A stretch of 64,000 nucleotides of DNA, taken from positions 16,480-80,479 of IMG/VR virus record IMGVR_UViG_3300005830_000045; one strand, written 5' to 3'. Origin of the DNA: a virus. Below are positions 57,826-64,000 of this stretch, in pieces; position 1 is the first letter of the stretch; each line of letters starts with the position of its first letter. The translations under genes were made by a program, and so were the position numbers. The notes under the pieces are model-generated. The model was given only the letters and a program-made list of their open reading frames with translations, searched no databases and had not been told where the DNA came from.

Positions 57826-58710
57826 ATGGGCTATTTCGATGTTGGGGCAACCGGTGAAAAGATAAAAGAAGTTCAAGAAGCACTTCTGGCTTTGGGCTAT
57901 GAATTGCCTAAGTATGGCGCAGATGGTGTTGTCAATTTTGAGACAATCGCTGCTTTAGAAGATTTTTCTGAAGACCATGGTTGCTCTGATATTGTGAATG
58001 ACGCTTGGGAGTGGTGGATGGACGTTGTTGTCGCTCAAGGCGTTGTTTCCAGCGTTATGGCCATGGCCAAGGATGTTTCCCGTTCTGATATTTCTTTTCA
58101 GTCTAGTGATGTTGATTTTCACGACATCAGCGAAGTGCACCCTCGAAAGGCGTCAAAGGGATTTCGTCCGTGGAAGCAAATAACAGGGATAACACTCCAT
58201 CAGACGGGCATCATGCTCGGCAACAATTTTTCGAGGTTTGCGAGTCTGCGAGCGCATATCGGGATATTGAAGCTCAAAAGGCCCACAATTGTTCAGGTTT
58301 ATCCTTTCAATGTGCTCCTTCACCACGGAAACGCTTTCAACTCCACCGATGTAGGAATAGAGATCAACGGCTGTTTCGAGGGCATCGATGGAAAGAAGTG
58401 GACCGCTTGGAAAGGAGGATACAAGAATGAACCGCATAGGTGTACGGATGAGCAAATAATCGCGGCACGGGTGGCTGTCAGGAAGATTTGTACAGATGTG
58501 GAAGCGCATGGCGGAGAAGTGAGGTTCATCCACGCGCACAGGCAAACCTCGAAAACACGGCAGTCTGATCCCGGCTCACGAGTATGGAAAGAAGTAGGCG
58601 TTTGGGCGCAAAAGGTTTTGGGCTTGGGCGATGGAGGCGATGGTTTTACGCTCAGGGACGGGCTGCCGATACCACGTCAATGGGACCCAAATCGCACAGG
58701 AGAATACTGA
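57826..58710 (+). CDS. Endolysin: peptidoglycan-binding domain plus amidase
   Basis: AGGAGG precedes ATG. The 294-residue protein has an N-terminal peptidoglycan-binding fold (GEKIKEVQEALLALGYELPK, then GADGVVNFETIAAL) and an N-acetylmuramoyl-L-alanine amidase (amidase_2) domain: ITLHQTG with zinc His125, LLHHGNAFNSTDVGIEINGC, and FIHAHRQTSKTRQSDPG with the second His and Asp248. It cleaves the peptide from glycan strands at lysis. There is no signal peptide, so a holin is needed, yet the holin-like gene lies 38 kb away. Confidence 0.85.
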   Translation: MGYFDVGATGEKIKEVQEALLALGYELPKYGADGVVNFETIAALEDFSEDHGCSDIVNDAWEWWMDVVVAQGVVSSVMAMAKDVSRSDISFQSSDVDFHDISEVHPRKASKGFRPWKQITGITLHQTGIMLGNNFSRFASLRAHIGILKLKRPTIVQVYPFNVLLHHGNAFNSTDVGIEINGCFEGIDGKKWTAWKGGYKNEPHRCTDEQIIAARVAVRKICTDVEAHGGEVRFIHAHRQTSKTRQSDPGSRVWKEVGVWAQKVLGLGDGGDGFTLRDGLPIPRQWDPNRTGEY

Positions 58711-58759
58711 AAAGCGTTTTTATTTCTCCAAAGATTCCAGCCTGATATAAAAAAGTTCC

Positions 58760-58809
58760 AAAAAAGTTGAAAAAAAGGTATTGACTTCCATTTCAATTTG
58801 GGGTGTTAT
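58760..58809 (+). promoter_or_regulatory. Promoter with A-rich box after the endolysin
   Basis: AAAAAAGTTGAAAAAAAGG (58760-58778) leads into TTGACT (58781-58786). TGTTAT (58804-58809) follows after 17 bases. The block from the A box to TTCAATT is almost repeated at 59350. Confidence 0.6.
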
Positions 58810-58830
58810 AGAATTTAGATGGAGGGCACG

Positions 58831-59121
58831 ATGGATAAGGTGAACGTCGCAATCACCCCAAAGGGAACATACGAAGTCATCCGGAACGTTTCCGACGACA
58901 AGGTTTTGGTAGCAGACGAAAAGGGAAACTTCCGCAAGTTCCTCATTGGCAAGGTCACGATCAGAGTCGCAACCGAGGAAGACATCGCAGCCGTCCACGC
59001 CGCAAGAGTAGCGCACCAAGAGCAGGAAAACGCAAGACTTCGCACTTTCAACAAAAACGTCAATTCCATGGCAAGAGCTTATACAGCCGGCAACATAGTC
59101 GGTTGGGCGATGGGCGAGTAA
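58831..59121 (+). CDS. Small protein, unknown (96 aa)
   Basis: GGAGGG precedes ATG 58831; the ATG 12 bases earlier overlaps that site. A beta-rich first half (KVNVAITPKGTYEVIRNVSD) is followed by a helical C-terminus. No family recognised. First gene after a good promoter. Confidence 0.5.
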   Translation: MDKVNVAITPKGTYEVIRNVSDDKVLVADEKGNFRKFLIGKVTIRVATEEDIAAVHAARVAHQEQENARLRTFNKNVNSMARAYTAGNIVGWAMGE

Positions 59122-59132
59122 AGGAGAAAAAG

Positions 59133-59360
59133 ATGGAAAACAGATACAAAGACATGAGCGACGCACAACTCAACTTCGTTCGCGCTACGCTTTTGGACGT
59201 CATTGTTGACGCTTCGGATAAAGGTGGAAATATCAAGAGGCTTCTCAAATCCTACGACAACGTCACATCAGAGGTTGTAAAACGAAATAAGGAAAGGTTC
59301 CACGCCGAACAAGAAAGGCCAAAGGTTTCAGCCTATTACGAAGAATTCAAAAAAAGTTGA
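59133..59360 (+). CDS. Small charged protein, unknown (75 aa)
   Basis: AAGGAG six bases before ATG 59133. Helical and charged (ENRYKDMSDAQLNFVRATLL). Its last codons contain part of the next A-rich promoter-like box. No family recognised. Confidence 0.5.
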   Translation: MENRYKDMSDAQLNFVRATLLDVIVDASDKGGNIKRLLKSYDNVTSEVVKRNKERFHAEQERPKVSAYYEEFKKS

Positions 59361-59383
59361 AAAAGGTATTCACTTCCATTTCA
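59350..59383 (+). promoter_or_regulatory. Duplicate A-rich box without a -10 element
   Basis: AAAAAAAGTTGAAAAAGG, then TATTCACTTCCATTTCAATT is nearly the same as at 58760-58798, but TTGACT has become TTCACT and the ribosome site follows at once. Either a decayed promoter copy or a protein/RNA-binding site. Confidence 0.45.
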
Positions 59384-59406
59384 ATTATGGAGGACAGGAG
59401 AACACC

Positions 59407-59631
59407 ATGAATCAGCCAAAAACAGACTTTTACGCATTCCGTTTCAGAAACTCAATCCGTTCCAAGGCCACGCACGCCGTCAAGCGGATCAACAAAAACG
59501 GCAGCGTCTCAAAGGCCCACGTCAGCGACAGTTGCCTCTTCACGAGCGAAGAAAAGGCGGAAACGCGCAAATTTGAACTCGAAAGATTCAATCCGGGTAC
59601 CAGGTTTATAGTTGTTTTTCTTATGGTTTAG
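59407..59631 (+). CDS. Small basic protein, unknown (74 aa)
   Basis: GGACAGGAG precedes ATG. Basic and aromatic-rich N-terminus (KTDFYAFRFRNSIRSKATHA). No family recognised. Confidence 0.5.
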   Translation: MNQPKTDFYAFRFRNSIRSKATHAVKRINKNGSVSKAHVSDSCLFTSEEKAETRKFELERFNPGTRFIVVFLMV

Positions 59632-59643
59632 ATAGGAAGAATC

Positions 59644-60027
59644 ATGTATAGAGTGCCAAGATTGGGAGAAGTTTGGGAACGTTGGGACGGAGAAATAATC
59701 CAAATCAACGGAGTGTGTCACGACGGCAATGGAAACCTTTGCGTTGAGTACGATACGCACGACATGCCCGGTCAACTCGTGGAGCTTGGAACGTTCCTTG
59801 GCGTTCAAAGAGGTGAAGGTTTTCCACATCCAAGGCGCTATATACTCGTTGACGGCGATGACGTTTCGCCTGACGGAATTGGCATCCCCTTGGAGGCATG
59901 GCCTCGTGACGTTTCAGCAGACGACGAAAAGTTACAGATTCTGACAAAGGTCTTGGGAAACCCTCTTGCTGAAGAAACTTTCAATTTGTCGAGAAAGGAT
60001 ATAGGTGATGTCGGCGACAATGAATGA
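59644..60027 (+). CDS. Small protein, unknown (127 aa)
   Basis: AGGAAG precedes ATG. The first 80 residues look like a small beta-barrel (LGEVWERWDGEIIQINGVCH, then NLCVEYDTHDMPGQ). The acidic rest is helical. No family recognised. Confidence 0.5.
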   Translation: MYRVPRLGEVWERWDGEIIQINGVCHDGNGNLCVEYDTHDMPGQLVELGTFLGVQRGEGFPHPRRYILVDGDDVSPDGIGIPLEAWPRDVSADDEKLQILTKVLGNPLAEETFNLSRKDIGDVGDNE

Positions 60028-60265
60028 TATCTGCCCTGGATGGTACGAGAACCACCCAGGAGGACACAACGGAGTGTGTTGTTGTGGCCTTTATTGGGAG
60101 AAGCAGATGCCCTGTCACACAAGGGACGGTAGGATTGTTCTTTTCGAGCGCATCTGGAAGCGATATCAAGAAAGGCAACTTAGCATGGAGCACCGAGATA
60201 ACACGCGAAAGGAGTTTGAAAAAAGGCGCATGCTGTATCCGGAACTTTGCAAGCGGAGAATGTGA
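60008..60265 (+). CDS. Small Cys/His-rich protein (85 aa)
   Basis: AAGGA lies seven bases before ATG 60008 inside the previous gene. Cysteines and histidines (CPGWYENHPGGHNGVCCCG, then PCHT) suggest zinc binding; the C-terminus is basic and helical. Function unknown. Confidence 0.5.
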   Translation: MSATMNDICPGWYENHPGGHNGVCCCGLYWEKQMPCHTRDGRIVLFERIWKRYQERQLSMEHRDNTRKEFEKRRMLYPELCKRRM

Positions 60266-60567
60266 TGGATGAAGGTATGCTTATTGTCTATACGAGTATA
60301 AACTTCAAGCTTGTGAAGGCTTGCTCTATCTGCTCTCATCGGTGCTTCCGAAAGGGGAAAGCTTGGGGCGTTTGTAAAAAGAACGAATACGAGCATAGCA
60401 AATACGGCGACAGAAGCAGGCTAAGAATCCATACAGCAGGAGTCTGTTCAGGCTTTGAGCTTGATCTTGGTATCAATCTCGGTGAATACGGCGAACACCT
60501 CTTGGATAACAGCAAGAGGATAGAGGCGATAGCAGCGCTCAAAAGGCTGAAAAGGAAGATGCGATGA
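60265..60567 (+). CDS. Small Cys-rich protein (100 aa)
   Basis: ATG 60265 overlaps the previous stop (TGATG). CSICSHRC with a later GVCKK and GVCSG suggests a zinc site. The C-terminus is basic (ALKRLKRKMR). Function unknown. Its stop lies in a 16-base tandem duplication. Confidence 0.5.
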   Translation: MDEGMLIVYTSINFKLVKACSICSHRCFRKGKAWGVCKKNEYEHSKYGDRSRLRIHTAGVCSGFELDLGINLGEYGEHLLDNSKRIEAIAALKRLKRKMR

Positions 60568-60582
60568 AAGGAAGATGCGATG
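60551..60582 (+). repeat. 16-base exact tandem duplication
   Basis: AAAGGAAGATGCGATG occurs twice without spacing (60551-60566, 60567-60582). The first copy holds the end of one gene; the second supplies ribosome site and ATG of the truncated Dam-like gene. Confidence 0.9.
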
Positions 60583-60780
60583 GCGAAAAATATGATTCGT
60601 GGTTTGCCATTTTATGGCGGCAAGAGCAAGATGGCTGCGAAAATAATAAAACTTCTTCCTCCGCATACTTTGTATGTTGAGCCTTTTGTTGTGGATAGGT
60701 CACGAAGTGTTCGCAAGGAGTTGATAGATAAAGTTTGGTGCCCTGAAAAAGGTTTCGCGTACAATGGGGAGAAACAATGA
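60580..60780 (+). pseudogene. Truncated Dam-like DNA adenine methylase
   Basis: Residues 7-36 (RGLPFYGGKSKMAAKIIKLL, then PPHTLYVEPF) match the start of D12-class Dam methylases, with the SAM-site GGK and the YVEPF segment. The family then has F-x-G and a DPPY catalytic motif some 150 residues later; here only 30 unrelated residues follow. An internal deletion is likely. The 66-residue product cannot methylate DNA. It may still be translated, since its stop overlaps the next start. Confidence 0.65.
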
Positions 60781-61082
60781 ACACCTCAATACAGGTTCGA
60801 TACCTCGTGCAAGATTTGAGATGTGCCATCCACGAGGTGAAAAAGAAGCACAACAAAAGGCCAATCATCAAGATGTCTCCGGACACGCACGATGACATCT
60901 TAGATTATTTGCACTCCAAGGCAACTTCTTTCGGAGATTTCGCCGTACAGGCAGGAGGATTGAAAAAGTTCATGGGGTGTGACGTGCAAATTGAGTGCTG
61001 TTGGTCTTTTGGGCTTGCTGTTGAGACGGAAACATTGGAAAAGGCTTGTCGGAATAGCTTTGAAGGCGGAAAACCTCAATAA
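60777..61082 (+). CDS. Small protein, unknown (101 aa)
   Basis: ATG overlaps the Dam remnant stop (ATGA). Alpha/beta pattern with HDDILDYLHSKATSFGDFAV and three Cys. No family recognised. Confidence 0.5.
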   Translation: MNTSIQVRYLVQDLRCAIHEVKKKHNKRPIIKMSPDTHDDILDYLHSKATSFGDFAVQAGGLKKFMGCDVQIECCWSFGLAVETETLEKACRNSFEGGKPQ

Positions 61083-61115
61083 TTTGGCATTTGTACGAGG
61101 TTTTGTTTTTGAGGA

Positions 61116-61144
61116 TTTACTTCTTTTCAGCTGTGGCCTATTCT
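61116..61144 (+). promoter_or_regulatory. Promoter in the gap before the last zinc genes
   Basis: TTTACT (61116-61121), 17 bases ending TGTGGCC, TATTCT (61139-61144). The TGGCC-TAT element and the following GGTTAT match 54728-54747. Confidence 0.5.
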
Positions 61145-61239
61145 AGGGTTATTCTTGCTGATTCCTGTTTCTGTGGGTGTCGTATTTTGTTTTGTCAGTC
61201 GTAGAAAGCTAGAATGGAACATTGTTTCGGAGAGTCTTG

Positions 61240-61545
61240 ATGGTTCGTTGGTTGGAGCACAAAATTAGGTGTCACATCTGTGGCAGGGCAACAGTGATAA
61301 TTGACCCTTCCATGGACATCAGTCCGGTGATTCTTCCAAAGCCTTGGCGAGAAGTCCAACTTATTGGGTGGATAGCGACTTTTGACGTCTGTAGCGACGC
61401 ATGCGAGGAAGCTTTGCGTTGTCGCTGTGAACGTCCAGAGCGCTACGAGTCTGGAAAAGTTGTAGTGGAAGCAGAAGCATCGCTTGAGCGTGAAGATGAA
61501 ACGGTCCCAATCAATCCTCCAGGGTGGTACGAAAAGGAGGAATAA
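61240..61545 (+). CDS. Zinc-finger protein (101 aa)
   Basis: CGGAGAG precedes ATG 61240. CHICGR (11-14) and FDVCSDACEEALRCRC suggest a zinc finger; the tail is acidic. Function unknown. Confidence 0.5.
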   Translation: MVRWLEHKIRCHICGRATVIIDPSMDISPVILPKPWREVQLIGWIATFDVCSDACEEALRCRCERPERYESGKVVVEAEASLEREDETVPINPPGWYEKEE

Positions 61546-61546
61546 A

Positions 61547-61706
61547 GTGAGGTGCGCATATTGCAAATGTGAAAATATAAATGTCCTTGATCCATGCAAC
61601 GAAAGTGGCAAAGAAAAAAAGGGATTGTAACGAATACATGAAGGCTATGCCTCAAAGTGCAATCGCGCAGTCTTTGAGGCCGCATATTCCGCCTGAAAAA
61701 GTCTAA
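61547..61706 (+). pseudogene. Tiny Cys-rich gene, apparently frameshifted at an A7 run
   Basis: AAGGAGG six bases before GTG 61547 starts a frame MRCAYCKCENINVLDPCNES that stops at TAA 61628. If one A of the A7 run at 61614-61620 is removed, the frame continues through RDCNEYMKAMPQSAIAQSLR to TAA 61704, giving about 52 residues. Either the short form is real, or an A insertion broke the gene, or slippage reads through. Confidence 0.45.
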
Positions 61707-61737
61707 AAAAAGGCAGAAGCAGAGCAGGAGGCCATAA

Positions 61738-62016
61738 ATGACTAACCAGCAGCTGTTCAATAGAAAGATTGTCGAAAAGTGCACCAAAAAGGCGCACGAA
61801 ATGGTATCCTCGGCAGTCGAAAGAGCAGAGGCAGGTCTTGGTACAATCATATTCGCATCGTGCAAGAAAGAAGCAGAAAGGGCACAGGCGATGATAGAAG
61901 AATCATCCTTGTCTCCAGAGCTTCAGCTTTATATCACGATATGGGTTGTTGACCATCCAACCGAAAAGCATAATGAATGCGGCGTTCATTTGACGGACGT
62001 TTCGTGTTTGCCCTGA
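61738..62016 (+). CDS. Small helical protein, unknown (92 aa)
   Basis: GCAGGAGG precedes ATG. Helical N-terminal 60 residues (KCTKKAHEMVSSAVERAEAG), then a beta strand YITIWVVDHP. Last supported gene of the window. No family recognised. Confidence 0.5.
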   Translation: MTNQQLFNRKIVEKCTKKAHEMVSSAVERAEAGLGTIIFASCKKEAERAQAMIEESSLSPELQLYITIWVVDHPTEKHNECGVHLTDVSCLP

Positions 62017-62317
62017 CAATTTCAGCTCGCAAATACTAGCAACATATTATAGGGCACCAAGAGGAACACGCCTCTGTTTTGAAGAGGTTTACAAGGATCT
62101 AACTCTGGAGGGTATTCAAGTGTTGGCCCGCACGACAAAAAAAACAAGCTTTCGCGACAACAGAAAGCAAGGTTTCGTGGGCAATCCGGTTTTACATCAC
62201 CCCATGGGCCGGTGCGCCTGTGCAACTTGGGCACCACCACGTCAGAGGCGTGTTCCTCTATTCAAAAAGCTTACACGTGCCTTTCTTCCTCGTGCTTCCT
62301 TCCTGTTCTGCCTGCCA

Positions 62318-62397
62318 GGCAACTCTCAAGTTCTTTTTTCTAGGCTTCTTTGCTCCGTGCCTTTTCGTCTTTCCTAATTGAGAACTTGAGAGTTGCC
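62318..62397. repeat. Perfect 17-base inverted repeat
   Basis: GGCAACTCTCAAGTTCT (62318-62334) and its exact reverse complement (62381-62397) are separated by 46 bases. The arms include the AGTTCTTGAG-like word that recurs downstream as direct repeats. It can form a cruciform or RNA hairpin. Confidence 0.85.
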
Positions 62398-62418
62398 ATC
62401 TCACCTTTTTGCGCTTTG

Positions 62419-62485
62419 TCTTTCTTTTGAGGTGTCACCTAGACGACAGACAAATGATTCTTGTCTTGTCTTTCTTTTGAGGTGT
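62419..62485. repeat. Direct repeat GTCTTTCTTTTGAGGTGT
   Basis: The 18-base word occurs at about 62418 and again at about 62468, 50 bases apart. Confidence 0.75.
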
Positions 62486-62899
62486 AAGCAAGAAACGCAA
62501 GATTGGCAAATTCACAATCCGCAAACTCCCTTTTTGCCAATTCCCTCCACCTAGAAAAAGAAGCCAAATTACAGCACAGAGGAGTAGCACTAGAATAGCC
62601 TTTAGAGGCAGCCTTTCGAACCTTATCTATCCTACACCCTCTTCATGCCTTATTCCGGAAACATGTATGTGCTCCTCTTATTGCCCCTGTTCTGTATCTG
62701 GTGTATCTCCCTGCTGTTCCCCTCAAATAGCATAAGTTCTTGAGCCTTGAGGCCTGATAGTTTGTCAATTGGTTCTTGTCAATTGTGTATTTGTGAGGAT
62801 AGGTGGTTTTCGAGGTGCTTCCCTTCCGGTGTATCTCTATTCTCAATAGTTCTTGGCGTATGAGATGGACCAAGTGTTTTGTCTCAGTCGTATTTGAGT

Positions 62900-62936
62900 T
62901 TGCCAATTGCCCCCCCATTCTTGCCAATTGCCCCCC
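62900..62936. repeat. Direct repeat TTGCCAATTGCCCCCC, two copies
   Basis: Copies at 62900-62915 and 62921-62936 with a 21-base period, close to two helical turns. They contain the TTGCCAATT word seen across the region. Confidence 0.85.
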
Positions 62937-63127
62937 GTTGAAAAAACAGAACAATACAAGAGAGGAAGAGGAGTAGTAAGAGAAAGACTAATAGAAGCCT
63001 AACACCCTTTGCCTCTGTTTGCCCGGATAATGTGATAAGGCCTTGATATAGATTGATAATGTAATAGATTGAGGGTAGATTTCTAGAAGGAGTTTGCCCG
63101 GTATATGAGGTGTTTTTGAGGGATTGG

Positions 63128-63167
63128 GTTGTGTTAGGTTGTGTTAGGTTGTGTTAGGTTGTGTTAG
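63128..63167. repeat. 10-base tandem repeat, four copies
   Basis: GTTGTGTTAG repeated four times without interruption. One helical turn per unit would place any bound protein on the same face of the DNA. Confidence 0.9.
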
Positions 63168-63908
63168 CGGATAGTGTGTGGTCCAGTCCCACTGCGCAAT
63201 TGGGGGCACATGGTTGTTTTTTCACAAGTGTTATTGTCAATAAATTACAGGGTAAAACGCCATGCCCCTATGCTTTATCAAGCTATAGCCTAGCGAATTT
63301 GCGCCTGCCCGGCCAGCGAGTGGCAAACTCAATTGTCAAGAACACCCCACGAAAACAGTCGTTGAGAAAAGATAACTATTCCGTATATATAGAAAGATTG
63401 CAGTGTGGATTGCCCGCCTAGCGTATACCAGGCTTCAACCTGTGCCTGGCAGTTGGCCTATTTGCTTCCACTTGGCGAGTGTCTCTCCGGCATATAGTTC
63501 TTGAGCAATTGCAACAATAGTTCAAGCATTACAACGGACTATAGGCAACGCTCAAATATTCTATCATGCCAATTGTCAAGAAGTAGGCGGCAAGTGGCAC
63601 GTTTGTGAATTGGCTGCATATCGTAGCGCTGTTTGCCGCCTTGCCAATCCGTTAGTTCTTGAGCATTCTACTTGATAGATGCTCAACGAGTTCTTGAGGC
63701 TTGCTTGGGCGTGCTTCTTGGCAATTGACAGGTGGAAGCAATGCGTACTGGGGTGGGGCGCCTGGCTCCTTGGCCGCTGTGTGGTTGGCAAAGTGTTGTA
63801 ATTGTTAGGTTTTTAGGTGGTGCACCCCCCACTGTGTAGGTTTTTACTTGACGAGCGCAGCGAGCAAGCTATGTCTGGCATCTAAAATGAACGCCACACA
63901 CTACAAAG

Positions 63909-64000
63909 CACACTCAAAATTTGCCAATTTATAAAACTAACACACTCAAAATTTGCCAATTTATAAAACTAACACACTCAAAATTTGCCAATTTATAAAA
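63909..64000. repeat. 32-base tandem repeat reaching the window edge
   Basis: The unit CACTCAAAATTTGCCAATTT plus ATAAAACTAACA is repeated at 63911, 63943 and 63975, the third copy cut by the window end. Copies are identical, with no spacers, so it is not a CRISPR array. It includes TTGCCAATTT. Confidence 0.9.

Larger units (their letters stand above)
62017..64000. other. 2-kb non-coding, repeat-rich region
   Basis: No ORF here has both a ribosome site and protein-like sequence; three ORFs of 85-103 codons look random. The words TTGCCAATT/TTGTCAATT (both strands) and AGTTCTTGAG recur, and there are tandem repeats and one long inverted repeat. Such a gap is exceptional in an otherwise tightly packed phage genome. 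It may hold a replication origin, packaging or recombination sites, or the genome end. Confidence 0.6.

Noticed and set aside
62120-62377. 85-codon ORF in the non-coding region
   Set aside because: The product is Arg/Phe/Leu-rich without domain or conserved pattern, has no good ribosome site and crosses one arm of the inverted repeat.
62643-63421. ORFs of 86-103 codons on both strands
   Set aside because: They run through tandem and direct repeats, have no start signals and no protein-like composition.
63909-64000. CRISPR array
   Set aside because: The repeats are directly adjacent with no unique spacers, and no cas genes are present.
62017-64000. tRNA genes
   Set aside because: I looked for T-loop GTTCGAATC-type sequence with a matching acceptor stem and found none; a dedicated tRNA search would settle it.

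Overview
The window is one long stretch of a double-stranded DNA tailed bacteriophage with a contractile tail (class Caudoviricetes, myovirus morphology). Every gene I can support lies on the plus strand. Stop and start codons overlap at many junctions (TGATG, ATGA), and no integrase, excisionase or repressor is visible, so a lytic phage is most likely. The host cannot be named from the sequence. Spanin-like membrane proteins and an amidase endolysin suggest a Gram-negative host. The window starts inside the tail module, so the head genes, terminase and sheath must lie outside it.

From 0 to 18.5 kb is the tail and baseplate module in the Mu/P2/PBSX order: tail tube-like protein, tail assembly chaperone with a programmed -1 frameshift, tape measure, LysM-like hub protein, gpD-like hub, gpV-like spike, gp25-like wedge, baseplate J, gpI-like protein. 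Ig-like and fibre-like virion proteins follow, including a tandem pair of paralogues and a long fibre with 41-residue repeats. From 18.5 to 20.9 kb is a membrane/lysis cassette (holin-like, spanin-like, and a membrane protein with HExxH). A hairpin and a sigma70-type promoter separate it from the next module.

From 21 to 27.4 kb lie an SF2 helicase, a winged-helix initiator-like protein, a DnaC-like loader, a DnaB-like helicase and a CHC2/TOPRIM primase. From 27.4 to 32.7 kb is an operon-like block with a CobS/MoxR-type AAA+ ATPase, a CobT-type metal-site/VWA protein and a sigma-70-like protein with a large extra C-terminal half. From 33 to 38.8 kb is a nucleotide-chemistry block: FAD oxidoreductase, dUTPase-like/nucleotidase fusion, divergent ThyX, methyltransferase-like protein, class III aminotransferase and thymidylate-kinase-like protein. 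With the dCMP deaminase and canonical ThyX at 53.7-55.9 kb, this looks like a pathway for a modified thymidine in the phage DNA. That is inference.

From 39.6 to 53.2 kb come a bacterial-type DNA polymerase III alpha (DnaE) carrying an intein, an HU-like protein, an ssDNA-binding protein, RecA, SbcD, SbcC, a RuvC-like resolvase and a flap-type exonuclease. The intein contains an HNH endonuclease gene in a different reading frame, the most unusual single arrangement in the window. From 53.2 to 62 kb are small, mostly unrecognised genes, many with CxxC zinc motifs, plus the endolysin and a truncated Dam-like gene. They are served by a family of promoters that share an A-rich AAAAAAGTTGAAAAAAGG box. 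From 62 to 64 kb the DNA is essentially non-coding and full of direct and inverted repeats, possibly an origin or genome-end region.
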